Source of the DNA: Citreicella sp. C3M06
GTDB taxonomy: Bacteria > Pseudomonadota > Alphaproteobacteria > Rhodobacterales > Rhodobacteraceae
NCBI RefSeq assembly: GCF_018860705.1
Contig: NZ_JAHKQA010000073.1
Span: forward strand, 1-64,000
Direction of reading: 5' to 3'
DNA: 64,000 bases
In this document: positions 38,900 to 47,961 of the stretch, piece after piece
Position numbering within the stretch: position 1 is the first letter of the stretch
Layout of the letters: each line of letters starts with the position of its first letter
Notes under the pieces: generated by a model
Databases searched by the model: none
The model's input: the letters and a program-made list of their open reading frames with translations, nothing else
Told to the model about the DNA's origin: nothing
Program-made: the position numbers and the translations under genes

Positions 38900-40188
38900 C
38901 AGCTTGCCCGATCTTGCAGGCGCGGGATCTCAGGCTCGTTTCCTGCGGCGGGGTCTGGCGTGGGGGGCAGCTTGGCGAGGTCGGCTTCGACATCGCGCAG
39001 TGCGGCCAGGGCAGCGCGCAGTTCGGCAAGGCTCATGCTGTCTTCGATGCCGCTGCCCTCGCGGTTCTCGCGGATCACCCCTTGCGTGACGGCGACGATG
39101 AACACAAGCACCGCGGGCAGCAGGTCGATGGCGATTGCCCCCGCCCAGGACGGCACGAAGTTGCGTGCATAGAGGATCACCGCGTCGGCGGAAGAGACCG
39201 GCGTGTAGGTGACCTCGCTCGCGGGGGCCATCGCCGTGACCGCGCGCGCAGCCTGTTCGAGCGTGGCGGCGCGGCTGGCCAGCGCGGCAAGCACGGAATC
39301 GATCGTGGCGGTCTGATTGCCGCGAATCTCTTCGGTGCTACCGTCGAGATCGGGCAGGACCACCGAGGCCGACAGATCCTGCGCCGCGCGTTCCACCAGC
39401 GGCGCCACCGACAGCTGGCGCAGCTGCGCGAGCAGCCCCTGCAACTGCACCGCAGCTTCGGAGAATTCCACCGAGCGGGCCTCGACCGGGCCGGGTTCGA
39501 CCGTCAGCGCGCGCATCCGCGACAGGATGGCGTTGCCCTGTTCAAAGGCTTGCTGCACCAGCGGCGTCTGCCCGGCGATCTGGGTTTCCAGCCCCGTCAG
39601 TTCGGCGGATTTCTGGCGCAGCACCCGGAACACCGCGCCGCGCCCGGCAAGGCCCGACAGCGTGCCGGCGGCCTCTTGTTCGGACAGATCCTCGAAGCTC
39701 TGGCGCACGCGGGCGACATCGCGTTCCAGCGATTGCGCCGACAGGGCGATTTCATGCGTGCGCTCGAGCGAGGCCTGATAATCCTGCACCGTCTTGGCAA
39801 GATGCTGTTCCACCGCCGCCGAGCCAGCCAGCGCCGCAGCGTTGAGCCACGACGACATGGCGACGATGGCAAGGCACCCTGCCCCCATCGCCGCCAGCAG
39901 CCCGGCGCGCGCGCGGGCTGTCTTCACCGCCGGAAACAGCCGCATCAGGTAGGACCAGAACACGAAGATCCCCACCGAGACCGCGACCGAATAGGCAACC
40001 GCAGCGAACACCGACATGGCGCCGTTGTCATCGAGCAGCGACGAGACCCCGAGATAGGTATAGATTCCCGACGCCACCGCCAGCACCCCGAGCGCAGTGC
40101 CCGAAAACGTGTCGAGCCAGATCAAGTGGTCTTGCAGTTCGCGGGCATGGCGTACGCCACGGGCCTTGGAGCCGTGGATTTCGGTCAT
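38899..40188 (-). CDS. Polytopic membrane protein with large extracytoplasmic coiled-coil domain
   Basis: This 429-residue protein has three N-terminal membrane helices (about 29-49, 57-80, 94-113), a 230-residue extracytoplasmic region rich in Gln/Glu/Ala/Leu heptads (about 119-345), a fourth helix (about 348-370) and a cytosolic tail with another short coiled coil (about 385-407). I do not recognise the family. GGAG lies 8 bases before ATG 40188. It is translated just ahead of the ClpP-like gene, which makes the two likely partners: a membrane scaffold or substrate and a protease. Confidence 0.7.
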   Translation of the reverse strand: MTEIHGSKARGVRHARELQDHLIWLDTFSGTALGVLAVASGIYTYLGVSSLLDDNGAMSVFAAVAYSVAVSVGIFVFWSYLMRLFPAVKTARARAGLLAAMGAGCLAIVAMSSWLNAAALAGSAAVEQHLAKTVQDYQASLERTHEIALSAQSLERDVARVRQSFEDLSEQEAAGTLSGLAGRGAVFRVLRQKSAELTGLETQIAGQTPLVQQAFEQGNAILSRMRALTVEPGPVEARSVEFSEAAVQLQGLLAQLRQLSVAPLVERAAQDLSASVVLPDLDGSTEEIRGNQTATIDSVLAALASRAATLEQAARAVTAMAPASEVTYTPVSSADAVILYARNFVPSWAGAIAIDLLPAVLVFIVAVTQGVIRENREGSGIEDSMSLAELRAALAALRDVEADLAKLPPTPDPAAGNEPEIPRLQDRAS

Positions 40189-40300
40189 CGCGGGAACTCC
40201 CTGGGTTGCAACCTGTGTCAGATAGGTGCGCGCGGCGCTCAAGGAAGGGTGAGCCGCGGCGGGCTTGCCTTCGTTCACGTATTGTTCATATCATCAGCGC

Positions 40301-40765
40301 ATGATGAGCGCCCCTGATCCGCTTTTGATGCCCGGCCAGCTGCTTGCGCGGGGCGTGTGCCGCCACCTGTCGGCAGGGCACGGCTTTGCCGTGATCGAGG
40401 AATTCGTGCCCGAACGCGGCAAACGCGTCGACGTGATGGCGCTGGGGCCCAAGGGCGAGATCTGGGTGATCGAATGCAAGAGCAGCCGCGCCGATTTCCT
40501 GTCGGATGGCAAGTGGCAGGGCTATCTTGATTGGTGCGACCGTTATTTCTGGGCGGTCGACGAGCAGTTTCCCACCGATCTGCTGCCCGATGGCACCGGG
40601 CTGATCATCGCCGATGCCTATGATGCGGAGATCCTGCGCATGGGGCCGGAATCGAAACTGCCCGGCGCCCGGCGCAATGCGCTGGTGCGCCGCTTTGCGG
40701 TCCATGCGGCGCGCCGTCTGCAGGCGCTGCGCGATCCCGGAGCGCTTCTGGATGGTGCCGGTTAG
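40301..40765 (+). CDS. mmcB: MmcB family DNA repair protein
   Basis: This 154-residue protein has the restriction-endonuclease-like fold pattern of MmcB (DUF in the PD-(D/E)XK superfamily): EEFVPERGKRVDVMALG, then WVIECKSSRADFLSDGKWQGY with the E-x-K core, and YFWAVDEQFP. In Caulobacter MmcB is SOS-linked and takes part in DNA repair. The start is ATG 40301 or 40304. It is divergent from the membrane protein gene, and its stop shares TTAG with the convergent DUF6324 gene. Confidence 0.85.
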   Translation: MMSAPDPLLMPGQLLARGVCRHLSAGHGFAVIEEFVPERGKRVDVMALGPKGEIWVIECKSSRADFLSDGKWQGYLDWCDRYFWAVDEQFPTDLLPDGTGLIIADAYDAEILRMGPESKLPGARRNALVRRFAVHAARRLQALRDPGALLDGAG

Positions 40766-40956
40766 CGCCGGGTCTTGACCTTGCGGGCGGTGGCGGCGGC
40801 GGCACGCAGCTCTTCGGCGATCTCTTCGGCCTCCTCGGGATGGAAATCCATCGGAATCTCAAGGTCTCCGGCAAGCACGAACAGCCGCACCATGCCCTTG
40901 TCGGTGGGGCCGATCTGAAGGTTCGCCTCGACGTCGCGTTCGGTATTGATGCCCAT
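40762..40956 (-). CDS. Small conserved protein, DUF6324 family
   Basis: This 64-residue acidic protein begins MGINTERDVEANLQIGPTDK, a pattern I recognise from small proteins conserved across Rhodobacterales (DUF6324), and ends with a helical EEAEEIAEELRAAAATA stretch. Its function is unknown. I chose ATG 40956, with AGGGA 10 bases upstream; ATG 40965 is possible. The stop overlaps that of mmcB. Confidence 0.75.
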   Translation of the reverse strand: MGINTERDVEANLQIGPTDKGMVRLFVLAGDLEIPMDFHPEEAEEIAEELRAAAATARKVKTRR

Positions 40957-41284
40957 GATACACATGTCCCTGTCGCGGCCCCCGGAGGAGGCCAAAAAGA
41001 TCGCGCAGGCCTAGCGCCGGAGCGCTCGATTTGCAAGCGCGCGCCTGAGGTCGCGCAGCCATGGCCCGGGTGCGCATCACCGTTTGCATCCCGCCGGACC
41101 GGCGCTGGCTGCTCGACACGCATGGCAGGCTCGACGCGCGCGAAAACGGCTTTACGCCACACGCAACGCGCCCCGTGCACAGCTATGGCGCCGCGCTGAT
41201 CGAACAATGCTGGGATCGCGTGCTTTTCCTGCGGAATTCCGACTTGCAATCAATTTGAGTGGGCGTTATGTCCCCCTCCATCGT

Positions 41285-41361
41285 GCCGCCTTAGCTCAGT
41301 AGGTTAGAGCGCTTGATTGTGGATCAAGAGGTCACCCGTTCGAGCCGGGTAGGCGGTACCA
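41285..41361 (+). tRNA. tRNA-His (GTG)
   Basis: The cloverleaf folds fully: acceptor GCCGCCT / AGGCGGT (first pair G-U), anticodon stem CTTGA / TCAAG around TTGTGGA, T stem ACCCG / CGGGT, and CCA encoded at 41359-41361. The anticodon GTG gives histidine. The discriminator is A (41358) and the base before G1 is T, so the G-1:C73 pair found in most bacterial tRNA-His is missing, as is known for alphaproteobacteria. Confidence 0.97.
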
Positions 41362-41390
41362 TTAAAAATCAAAGACTTGCCTGATGTAAA

Positions 41391-41420
41391 AAGCCCCTAG
41401 CGATAGGGGCTTCTTGTTTT
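41391..41420 (+). terminator. Rho-independent terminator after tRNA-His
   Basis: A 9-bp perfect stem AAGCCCCTA / TAGGGGCTT with loop GCGA is followed by CTTGTTTT, 30 bases after the tRNA CCA. Confidence 0.88.
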
Positions 41421-41461
41421 GGTGAGATGCCAGAGCAACATCGCGCCCTTAGCTGTTGCTG

Positions 41462-41827
41462 TTAATCCCGAGCTCTTGCTGACCAGACTTGGCCAGCATC
41501 GCGCAAACGCGTCATTTCAGCGTCGTAGGCCTGCCGCATCTCTGCCGCGGCATGTGCACCTTGACTGCCAGCGATCACTTGTTCCGCACGGTCCACGACA
41601 TCGCTGGGAAGTTCGAATAACGTTGTCTTGGAAGAAGTATAGGTGCAGGGATTCGCCTGATTATAGACCTCATAGGTGTTGCTGAAGATGTAGAAGTCTC
41701 GCGATATCCCCTCAAGCACCTTGCCGTTCCTGCGCCAGCTCCGCAACGTATCTTCTTCAACCCCGACGATATAGGCCATCTCGGCCTCGGTCAGACTATA
41801 ACTTTCAAACGCTTCAGCGGGTTTCAC
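41462..41827 (-). CDS. Orphan helix-turn-helix protein between tRNA genes
   Basis: This 121-residue protein has an N-terminal helix-turn-helix-like segment (about 11-40, SLTEAEMAYIVGVEEDTLRS then WRRNGK), similar in layout to MerR/excisionase-type HTH domains. The C-terminal part (about 45-115) is not recognised. The start is GTG 41827 with AAGGA 6 bases upstream. Its base composition is visibly less GC-rich than its neighbours. It has no partner gene and lies between tRNA-His and tRNA-Leu, which suggests acquisition by transfer. It could be a remnant of a larger element. Confidence 0.65.
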   Translation of the reverse strand: MKPAEAFESYSLTEAEMAYIVGVEEDTLRSWRRNGKVLEGISRDFYIFSNTYEVYNQANPCTYTSSKTTLFELPSDVVDRAEQVIAGSQGAHAAAEMRQAYDAEMTRLRDAGQVWSARARD

Positions 41828-42091
41828 TCAATATCCTTCTTTGTGGTTTCTTCGGGAATCAGCCCCAACCTGGCTGGATGACGTGACCATTGGCCGAAGG
41901 TCGAAGGTAGGCCAGACCGAGTCCGCCCGATGCCGCGCACATGTGATGCGCAAAGGCACGAAAATCGCCGGAACGCGGCGCGATTGGTGCGATGATCTGA
42001 TCATACAGCGAAGGCAGCGCCGCGCCATGCGGCAGGCAGAAATGACGTATCAGTTCAAGCCAAGGTCTCTGCCGAGACGCCGCCCGGACAT
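41828..42091. other. Spacer between the orphan HTH gene and tRNA-Leu
   Basis: A 66-codon minus-strand frame (42028 to 41828) ends directly before the HTH gene start, but it has no recognisable product and odd composition. I see no integrase, no repeat of either tRNA 3' end and no transposase here. Confidence 0.45.
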
Positions 42092-42176
42092 TGGTGCGGG
42101 CGGCGGGAATCGAACCCGCACGGGCAATGCCCTAGCGATTTTAAGTCGCTTGTGTCTACCGTTCCACCACGCCCGC
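42092..42176 (-). tRNA. tRNA-Leu (TAA)
   Basis: Read on the minus strand, the acceptor GCGGGCG pairs with CGCCCGC, the discriminator is A and CCA is encoded. The anticodon loop CTTAAAA in stem AGCGA / TCGCT gives anticodon TAA. A class II variable arm (GGGCATTGCCC) is present, as expected for tRNA-Leu. The T stem is TGCGGG...CCCGC-type with TTCGATT. Confidence 0.97.
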
Positions 42177-42270
42177 AGCGAACCGGGCCCTTGCGGGCGC
42201 CAGTGCTTTCCTAACCGGCGCCGGGTCGAAGAACAATCCGCCGTTCGCAACCGCCCGGATGAATTGCGCT

Positions 42271-42753
42271 CTAATCCGCCCCTTCCGGCGCGACGCCAGC
42301 TTCCTTGACCGCCTGCATCGCCACATAGGTCGAGGTCGTCGACACATGCGGCAAGGTCGAGATCTTTTCCGCAAGCACCCGGCGATAGCTGCGCATGTCG
42401 GCGGTGCGCACCTTGAGCAGATAGTCGAAATTCCCGGCGATCAGGTGCACCTGTTCTATCTCGGGCACGCTGGCGACCGCCGCGTTGAACGCTTCGAGCG
42501 AGGCTTCGCGGGTGTCGAACATGCGCACCTCGACAAAGGCCACGTGATCCAGACCCAGCCGGATCGGATCCAGAATCGCCCGGTAGCCGCGGATCACCCC
42601 CAGTTCTTCGAGCCGCCGCAGCCGTGCTTGCGTCGGGCTTTTGGACAGGCCGATCCTGCGCGCGAGTTCGGTGATCGAGATTCGCCCTTCGGATGCAAGG
42701 GTGGTGAGGATCGCCTGATCGAACCGGTCGAACTCTTCCTGATCGTGCTGCAT
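42271..42753 (-). CDS. putR: Lrp/AsnC-family regulator, probable proline utilisation activator
   Basis: This 160-residue protein has an N-terminal HTH (about 12-55, ISITELARRIGLSKSPTQAR) and a C-terminal RAM/AsnC effector domain (about 70-150, including VHLIAGNFDYLLKVRTADM). It faces putA across 106 bases. In rhodobacters PutR is the Lrp-type activator of putA responding to proline, which fits both context and sequence. ATG 42753 is chosen because the HTH domain begins shortly after; the frame extends upstream into the control region. A palindrome at 42768-42781 lies 15 bases from the start. Confidence 0.9.
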   Translation of the reverse strand: MQHDQEEFDRFDQAILTTLASEGRISITELARRIGLSKSPTQARLRRLEELGVIRGYRAILDPIRLGLDHVAFVEVRMFDTREASLEAFNAAVASVPEIEQVHLIAGNFDYLLKVRTADMRSYRRVLAEKISTLPHVSTTSTYVAMQAVKEAGVAPEGAD

Positions 42754-42859
42754 CGAAAATCCTGCGTTTTTCGGTCGAAAAGATGACCCGGTGGCACACA
42801 ATAAGGCCAAACGACTTTCTCTTAGCCTATATGGTGGCAAAAATCACCGAGGACAAGAG
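42754..42859. promoter_or_regulatory. putR-putA divergent control region with palindrome
   Basis: It contains TTTTCG-GT-CGAAAA (42768-42781), a perfect 6-bp inverted repeat near the putR start, and an AT-rich stretch towards putA. These are reasonable sites for PutR binding and autoregulation. The putA ribosome binding site GAGGA lies at about 42849-42853. Confidence 0.55.
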
Positions 42860-45800
42860 ATGCCCCGCGACATCGCCCCCGAAATCCGCTCGCTTATCGA
42901 CCTGAACATGTATGCGCCCGAAGAGGCCACCGTGGCCCGGCTGCGCCAGACCGCCGCGCTGCCGCCCGAGGCGCGCGCCCAGATCGGCCAGCGCGCCGCG
43001 CAGCTGGTGCGCGATATTCGCAGTAGCACCAAGCCCGGCCTGATGGAGGTGTTTCTGGCCGAATACGGTCTGTCCACCGACGAGGGCATCGCGCTGATGT
43101 GCCTTGCCGAGGCCTTGTTGCGGGTGCCGGACGCCGAAACCATCGACGCGCTGATCGAAGACAAGATCGCGCCGTCCGATTGGGGGCGGCACATGGGCCG
43201 CTCGTCCTCGCCGCTGGTCAATGCCTCGACATGGGCGCTGATGCTGACCGGGCGCGTGCTTGATCCTACCGCCCGCCCCGGCCCTGCGGGGCATCTGCGC
43301 GCCGCCGTCAAACGCATGGGCGAGCCGGTGATCCGCACCGCTGTCGGGCGCGCCATGAAAGAGATGGGCAGCCAGTTCGTGCTGGGCGAAACCATTCAGA
43401 AGGCGATGAAACGCGGCGAGGCGATGGAGGCGAAGGGCTACACCTATTCCTATGACATGCTGGGCGAGGCCGCCCGCACCGAAGGCGACGCGCTGCGCTA
43501 TCTCGAGGCCTATTCCAAGGCCATCGACGCCATCGCCAAGGCGGCAAAGCACAGCGACATCGGCGCCAATCCCGGCATTTCGGTGAAGCTCTCGGCGCTG
43601 TTCCCGCGCTACGAGGAAGGCCAAGTCAAACAGGTCATGGCAACGCTGGTGCCGCGCCTGTTGCAACTGTGCGAGCAGGCCAAGGCGGCGGGCATCGGCC
43701 TGAACATCGACGCCGAGGAAGCCGACCGCCTGTCGATCTCGCTCGACGTGATCGGCGCGGCCTTTGCCTCGCCGACGCTGGCGGGCTGGGATGGCTTTGG
43801 CGTGGTGGTGCAGGCCTACGGGCTGCGTGCCTCTGAAACCATCGACTGGCTGCACGCGCTGGCGCAGGCCTATGATCGCCGCATCATGGTGCGGCTGGTC
43901 AAAGGCGCCTATTGGGACACCGAGATCAAACGCGCGCAGGTCGAGGGAATCGACAGTTTTCCGGTCTTCACCAGCAAGACCCACACCGACATTTCCTACA
44001 TCGCCAACGCCCGCAAGCTGCTGGGCATGACGGCGCGCATCTACCCGCAATTCGCCACCCACAACGCCCACACCGTCGCCGCCGTGCTGCACATGGCCAA
44101 AGAGGGTGGCGTGGCAAACAGCGCGTTCGAATTCCAGCGCCTGCATGGCATGGGCGAGACGCTGCATGCGCTGGTGAAAAACACCGGCACCCGCTGCCGC
44201 ATCTACGCCCCTGTCGGCGCCCATGCCGACCTGCTGGCCTATCTGGTACGGCGGCTGCTGGAGAACGGCGCGAACTCCTCTTTCGTTAACCAGATCGTCG
44301 ACGAAGAGGTCCCGCCCGAAACCGTCGCCGCCGACCCGTTCGACGCGAGCGATCGCCGCCCCCTCGCCCGCGCCTCGGAGCTGTTCCTGCCCGAACGGGC
44401 AAATTCTCAGGGTTTCGATCTGACCCATCGCCCGACGCTGGCGCAGATCGACGAGGCGCGCGCGCCGTTCCGCGCGCATCTGTGGCAGGCCGCGCCGCTG
44501 GTCTGCGTCGATGCCCCGGTGGGCGCTGTGGCGGATGTGCCGAACCCCGCCAATCCCGCCGACAAGGTGGGCGAGATCACCTGGGCCAGCGCCGAAACCG
44601 TGTGCGCCGCCGCCGCCGCCGCGCACCCCTGGGCCGCCGCGCCGCAGGAGCGCGCCCGCATCCTGAACGCCGCTGCCGACCTGTTCGAGGCGCATTTCGG
44701 AGAGATCTTCGCCTTGCTGCACCGCGAGGCCGGCAAGACCCTGCGCGACGGCGTGGCCGAGCTGCGCGAAGCGGTGGATTTCCTGCGCTATTATGCCGCC
44801 CGCGCATTGGATAAACCCGACGCCCCGCGCGGCGTGTTCGCCTGCATCTCGCCGTGGAACTTCCCGCTGGCGATCTTCACCGGGCAGCTGTCGGCGGCGC
44901 TGGCCACCGGCAACGCCGTGCTGGCGAAACCGGCCGAGCAGACCTCGCTGATCGCCTATCGCGCCGTGCAACTGCTGCACGAGGCCGGCGTGCCCGCCTC
45001 GGCGCTGCAACTGCTGCCCGGCGCCGGTGATGTCGGCGCCGCGCTGACAAGCGCGCCGCAGGTATCGGGTGTTGCCTTCACCGGCTCGACCGACACCGCG
45101 CAGATCATCCATAGATCCATCGCGGCAAACCTTGCGCCCGGCACCCCGCTGATCGCGGAAACCGGCGGGCTTAACGCGATGATCGTCGACAGCACGGCCC
45201 TGCCCGAACAGGCAGTGCGTGCAGTGGTGGAATCGGCCTTCCAGTCGGCCGGTCAGCGCTGTTCGGCGCTGCGCTGCCTGTATCTGCAAGACGACATCGC
45301 GCCCCACGTGATCGAGATGCTCGAGGGAGCGATGGATGCGCTTGTCGCCGGCCAGCCGTGGGAACTGACCACCGACATCGGCCCGGTCATCGACGCCGAG
45401 GCCTTCAACGGTATCAAGGCCTATATCGACGCCGCCCGCGCCCGCGGCGATCTGATCAAGGAAACGCCGATGCCCGGCGTGGGTCATTTCATCTCCCCGA
45501 CCATGATCCGCGTCAAAGGCATCGAATCGCTGGAGCGCGAGATCTTCGGCCCGGTGCTGCATGTCGCCACCTTCAGGGCCGACGCGCTCGACAAGGTGAT
45601 CCACGCGATCAACGCCACCGGCTACGGGCTGACCTTCGGCCTTCAGACCCGCATCGACGACCGGGTCGAACATGTGACCAAGCGCATCGCCGCGGGCAAT
45701 CTGTACGTCAACCGCAACCAGATCGGCGCCATCGTCGGCAGCCAGCCCTTTGGCGGCGAGGGTCTGTCGGGCACCGGCCCCAAGGCGGGCGGCCCGCTCT

Positions 45801-46303
45801 ATTGCGAGCGCTTCCGCCAGCACGTCGCGCCTGGCCCCGTTGGCAGCTGGGATAAAACCGAGGTCGCCTCGCGGCTGACGGCAGCCATCGACAAGGCAGG
45901 CGAGGCGCCCGCGCCGAAAACCACCGACCTGCCCGGCCCCACCGGCGAAGCAAACCAATACACCACCCACGCTCGCCCGCCGGTGCTGTGCCTCGGGCCG
46001 GGGCACGACTGCGCGGCGGCGCAGGCCGACGCTGTGCGCCTGCTCGGCGGCGTCGCAGTCTGTGCTCAGGGCAAGGTAACGCCCGAAATGCTCGAATCGC
46101 TGGAAGGCATCTCCTCGGCTCTGTGGTGGGGCGACGAAGACAGCGCCCGCGCCTACCGCAAGTCGCTGGCAAACCGCAGCGGGCCGATCCTGACGCTGAT
46201 CACCGGCGCGCCCGATACGGGCCACGCCCGCGCCGAAAAGCACGTGTGCATCGACACCACCGCATCGGGCGGCAACGCCGCGCTGCTTGGCGGCAACATG
46301 TGA
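42860..46303 (+). CDS. putA: Bifunctional proline dehydrogenase / glutamate-semialdehyde dehydrogenase PutA
   Basis: This 1147-residue enzyme oxidises proline to glutamate. The proline dehydrogenase barrel (about 130-450) includes [16 protein letters not shown] and [10 protein letters not shown]. The aldehyde dehydrogenase domain (about 520-1000) has [26 protein letters not shown] and the catalytic Cys801 in [12 protein letters not shown]-terminal extension (about 1040-1147) is typical of longer PutAs. There is no N-terminal ribbon-helix-helix domain, so it is not its own repressor, consistent with PutR next door. ATG 42860 follows GAGGA. Confidence 0.97.
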   Translation: MPRDIAPEIRSLIDLNMYAPEEATVARLRQTAALPPEARAQIGQRAAQLVRDIRSSTKPGLMEVFLAEYGLSTDEGIALMCLAEALLRVPDAETIDALIEDKIAPSDWGRHMGRSSSPLVNASTWALMLTGRVLDPTARPGPAGHLRAAVKRMGEPVIRTAVGRAMKEMGSQFVLGETIQKAMKRGEAMEAKGYTYSYDMLGEAARTEGDALRYLEAYSKAIDAIAKAAKHSDIGANPGISVKLSALFPRYEEGQVKQVMATLVPRLLQLCEQAKAAGIGLNIDAEEADRLSISLDVIGAAFASPTLAGWDGFGVVVQAYGLRASETIDWLHALAQAYDRRIMVRLVKGAYWDTEIKRAQVEGIDSFPVFTSKTHTDISYIANARKLLGMTARIYPQFATHNAHTVAAVLHMAKEGGVANSAFEFQRLHGMGETLHALVKNTGTRCRIYAPVGAHADLLAYLVRRLLENGANSSFVNQIVDEEVPPETVAADPFDASDRRPLARASELFLPERANSQGFDLTHRPTLAQIDEARAPFRAHLWQAAPLVCVDAPVGAVADVPNPANPADKVGEITWASAETVCAAAAAAHPWAAAPQERARILNAAADLFEAHFGEIFALLHREAGKTLRDGVAELREAVDFLRYYAARALDKPDAPRGVFACISPWNFPLAIFTGQLSAALATGNAVLAKPAEQTSLIAYRAVQLLHEAGVPASALQLLPGAGDVGAALTSAPQVSGVAFTGSTDTAQIIHRSIAANLAPGTPLIAETGGLNAMIVDSTALPEQAVRAVVESAFQSAGQRCSALRCLYLQDDIAPHVIEMLEGAMDALVAGQPWELTTDIGPVIDAEAFNGIKAYIDAARARGDLIKETPMPGVGHFISPTMIRVKGIESLEREIFGPVLHVATFRADALDKVIHAINATGYGLTFGLQTRIDDRVEHVTKRIAAGNLYVNRNQIGAIVGSQPFGGEGLSGTGPKAGGPLYCERFRQHVAPGPVGSWDKTEVASRLTAAIDKAGEAPAPKTTDLPGPTGEANQYTTHARPPVLCLGPGHDCAAAQADAVRLLGGVAVCAQGKVTPEMLESLEGISSALWWGDEDSARAYRKSLANRSGPILTLITGAPDTGHARAEKHVCIDTTASGGNAALLGGNM

Positions 46304-46309
46304 TCCCCC

Positions 46310-46338
46310 GCCCCGGGCACACGCAGCGCGCCCGGGGC
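46310..46338 (+). terminator. GC-rich hairpin after putA
   Basis: A perfect 9-bp stem GCCCCGGGC / GCCCGGGGC with an 11-base loop lies 6 bases after the putA stop. No T-tract follows, so it is a terminator-like or RNA-stabilising hairpin, not a classic intrinsic terminator. Confidence 0.5.
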
Positions 46339-46383
46339 GACAATCGCGCTTGACGCAGGCCAGCTTCGCGCCACTCTGACGTC

Positions 46384-47127
46384 ATGTTTCCCATTCGCGA
46401 TCACAACCCGTCTGGCCGAACGCCCTATGTCACTTACGGGCTGATCCTGCTCAACGTCGGTCTCTTCATCAGCTACTGGGGCCTGTTTCGCGACCCGCGC
46501 GCCATCAACGCGTTGTTCTTCGACTGGGCGCTGATCCCTGCCCTGATCAGCGAAGGGCAGGGCTACGCGGGCATCCTGACCTCGATGTTCCTGCATGGCG
46601 GGCTGATGCATCTGGCTGGCAACATGCTGTTCCTGTTCATATTCGGCGACAATATCGAAGACGCGCTCGGCCACGGCCCCTATCTTGGCTTTTACCTCGC
46701 CAGCGGCATCATCGCGGCGCTGACCCAATATGTCGCGCAACCCCTGTCGGTGGTCCCGACGGTGGGCGCATCGGGAGCGATCGCTGGCGTCATGGGCGGC
46801 TACCTGTTGCTGTTTCCCAAGGCACGGGTCGATCTCGTCGTGATCCTGATCATCGTGATCAAGGTCTTTCCGGTGCCCGCCTGGCTGATGCTGGCGGTCT
46901 GGTTCGCGCTGCAGCTCCTTGGCGAACTCAGCGGGCAGTCCGATGGCACCGGCGTCGCCTACCTCGCCCATCTGGGCGGGTTCATCGGCGGCATGGTGCT
47001 GATCCTGCCCGTCTGGCTGCGCCGGGGCGGCCCCGCGTTCTGGAACCGTACCCACGGCCGCCCGCCCCACCCCACCGGGCGCTACACCGACACGATCCGC
47101 ATTCCAAAGACAGGACGAAGACGATGA
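46384..47127 (+). CDS. Rhomboid family intramembrane serine protease
   Basis: This 247-residue protein has six membrane helices. Rhomboid motifs are in order: FLHGGLMHLAGNMLFL (loop and helix 2), the catalytic serine in VGASGAIAGVMGGYL, and the catalytic histidine in AHLGGFIGG. It cleaves membrane proteins within the bilayer; bacterial substrates are mostly unknown. The C-terminal tail is basic. Its stop overlaps the next gene (ATGA). Confidence 0.94.
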   Translation: MFPIRDHNPSGRTPYVTYGLILLNVGLFISYWGLFRDPRAINALFFDWALIPALISEGQGYAGILTSMFLHGGLMHLAGNMLFLFIFGDNIEDALGHGPYLGFYLASGIIAALTQYVAQPLSVVPTVGASGAIAGVMGGYLLLFPKARVDLVVILIIVIKVFPVPAWLMLAVWFALQLLGELSGQSDGTGVAYLAHLGGFIGGMVLILPVWLRRGGPAFWNRTHGRPPHPTGRYTDTIRIPKTGRRR

Positions 47128-47492
47128 CAGATCCGGTGAAAGCCACTTGCCACTGCGGCGCCGTCGAACTGCAGGTCACGCTCAGCGACGGGCTCGACAC
47201 GGCGCGCCGCTGCGATTGCTCTTATTGCCGACGCCGCGGCGCCCCTGCTGTCAGCGCACCGCTGGGCGGCGTAAAGGTGGTCAAAGGCGCCGACAAGCTG
47301 ACGCTCTACCAGTTCAACACCAACACCGCGCAGCATCATTTCTGCTCGGTCTGCGGCATCTACATGTACCACCGCCGCCGCTCGAACCCCCATGAGTATG
47401 GCGTTAACATGGGCGCAATCGACGGCGTGACCCCCGCCGATCACGAACCCATCCCGTGGAACGACGGCATCAACCATCCCTCGGACCGCTAG
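47124..47492 (+). CDS. GFA family (glutathione-dependent formaldehyde-activating-like) protein
   Basis: This 122-residue zinc protein has the three cysteine pairs of the GFA/CENP-V fold: CHCGAVE, CDCSYC and CSVCGIYMYH. Members include Gfa, which binds S-hydroxymethylglutathione, but many have unknown roles. ATG 47124 overlaps the rhomboid stop, so the two are probably co-translated. It is the last intact gene before a decayed IS region. Confidence 0.9.
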   Translation: MTDPVKATCHCGAVELQVTLSDGLDTARRCDCSYCRRRGAPAVSAPLGGVKVVKGADKLTLYQFNTNTAQHHFCSVCGIYMYHRRRSNPHEYGVNMGAIDGVTPADHEPIPWNDGINHPSDR

Positions 47493-47549
47493 GAGATTGA
47501 TCCCATGGTTTGACGCTGCGATCCTCTCTCGGCCTTGGGAAAGAGCATC

Positions 47550-47660
47550 ATGGGACAGGTCCGCCGCAGGAGCGCCACGCCGTGTGACCCGAATGGCGAT
47601 TGTCGCAGCAAAGCATGAGACGGCCGCGCCACCGGGCACCGCCATGTTCCGATGGCTTGG
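47550..47660 (+). pseudogene. Possible N-terminal remnant of an IS481-type transposase
   Basis: At 47550 an ATG opens MGQVRRRSAT, closely like the MGQV-x-x-GSAT start of IS481-family transposases. After that the frame is broken; in the next frame AV..SQQS continues the expected pattern for a few residues, then no further match is seen. This is memory-based and short, so tentative. Confidence 0.35.
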
Positions 47661-47961
47661 CCTGCCCCGGAACAGGCCGGGCCGGATGGGCGCAAGGCCT
47701 CTCGCATCCTGATGACGCGCCTGTCAGGCAATGTATACTGCAACGTGCCGATGCTGTCCGAAGCGACGCAGATCACCGGCTACTGCACGGGATAATCAGG
47801 GGGGTGATCGGGCCGGTCCCGGCGATCAATATGCGACAACAAATAGCGTTCAAAGACGACAGAGAACCCATCACCGCGAAAGCTGCGGAGGCACCGACCG
47901 GCTTCGCGGCGAAACCGCGGCCCTCTCTCATGCCTGTAAACCCGCCTCGCCGGGCAATGGA

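Noticed and set aside
41828-42028. 66-codon minus-strand frame directly before the orphan HTH gene
   Set aside because: No ribosome binding site, no recognisable product and atypical composition; it only happens to be in the same frame.
41285-42176. Genomic island integrated at a tRNA gene
   Set aside because: The two tRNA genes flank foreign-looking DNA, but I found no integrase and no direct repeat of either tRNA 3' end, so the boundaries of an island are not supported.
42827-46243. 1138-codon minus-strand frame opposite putA
   Set aside because: Shadow of putA. The composition (Gln, Arg, His, Gly) is what complementary high-GC codons give, and no motif is seen.
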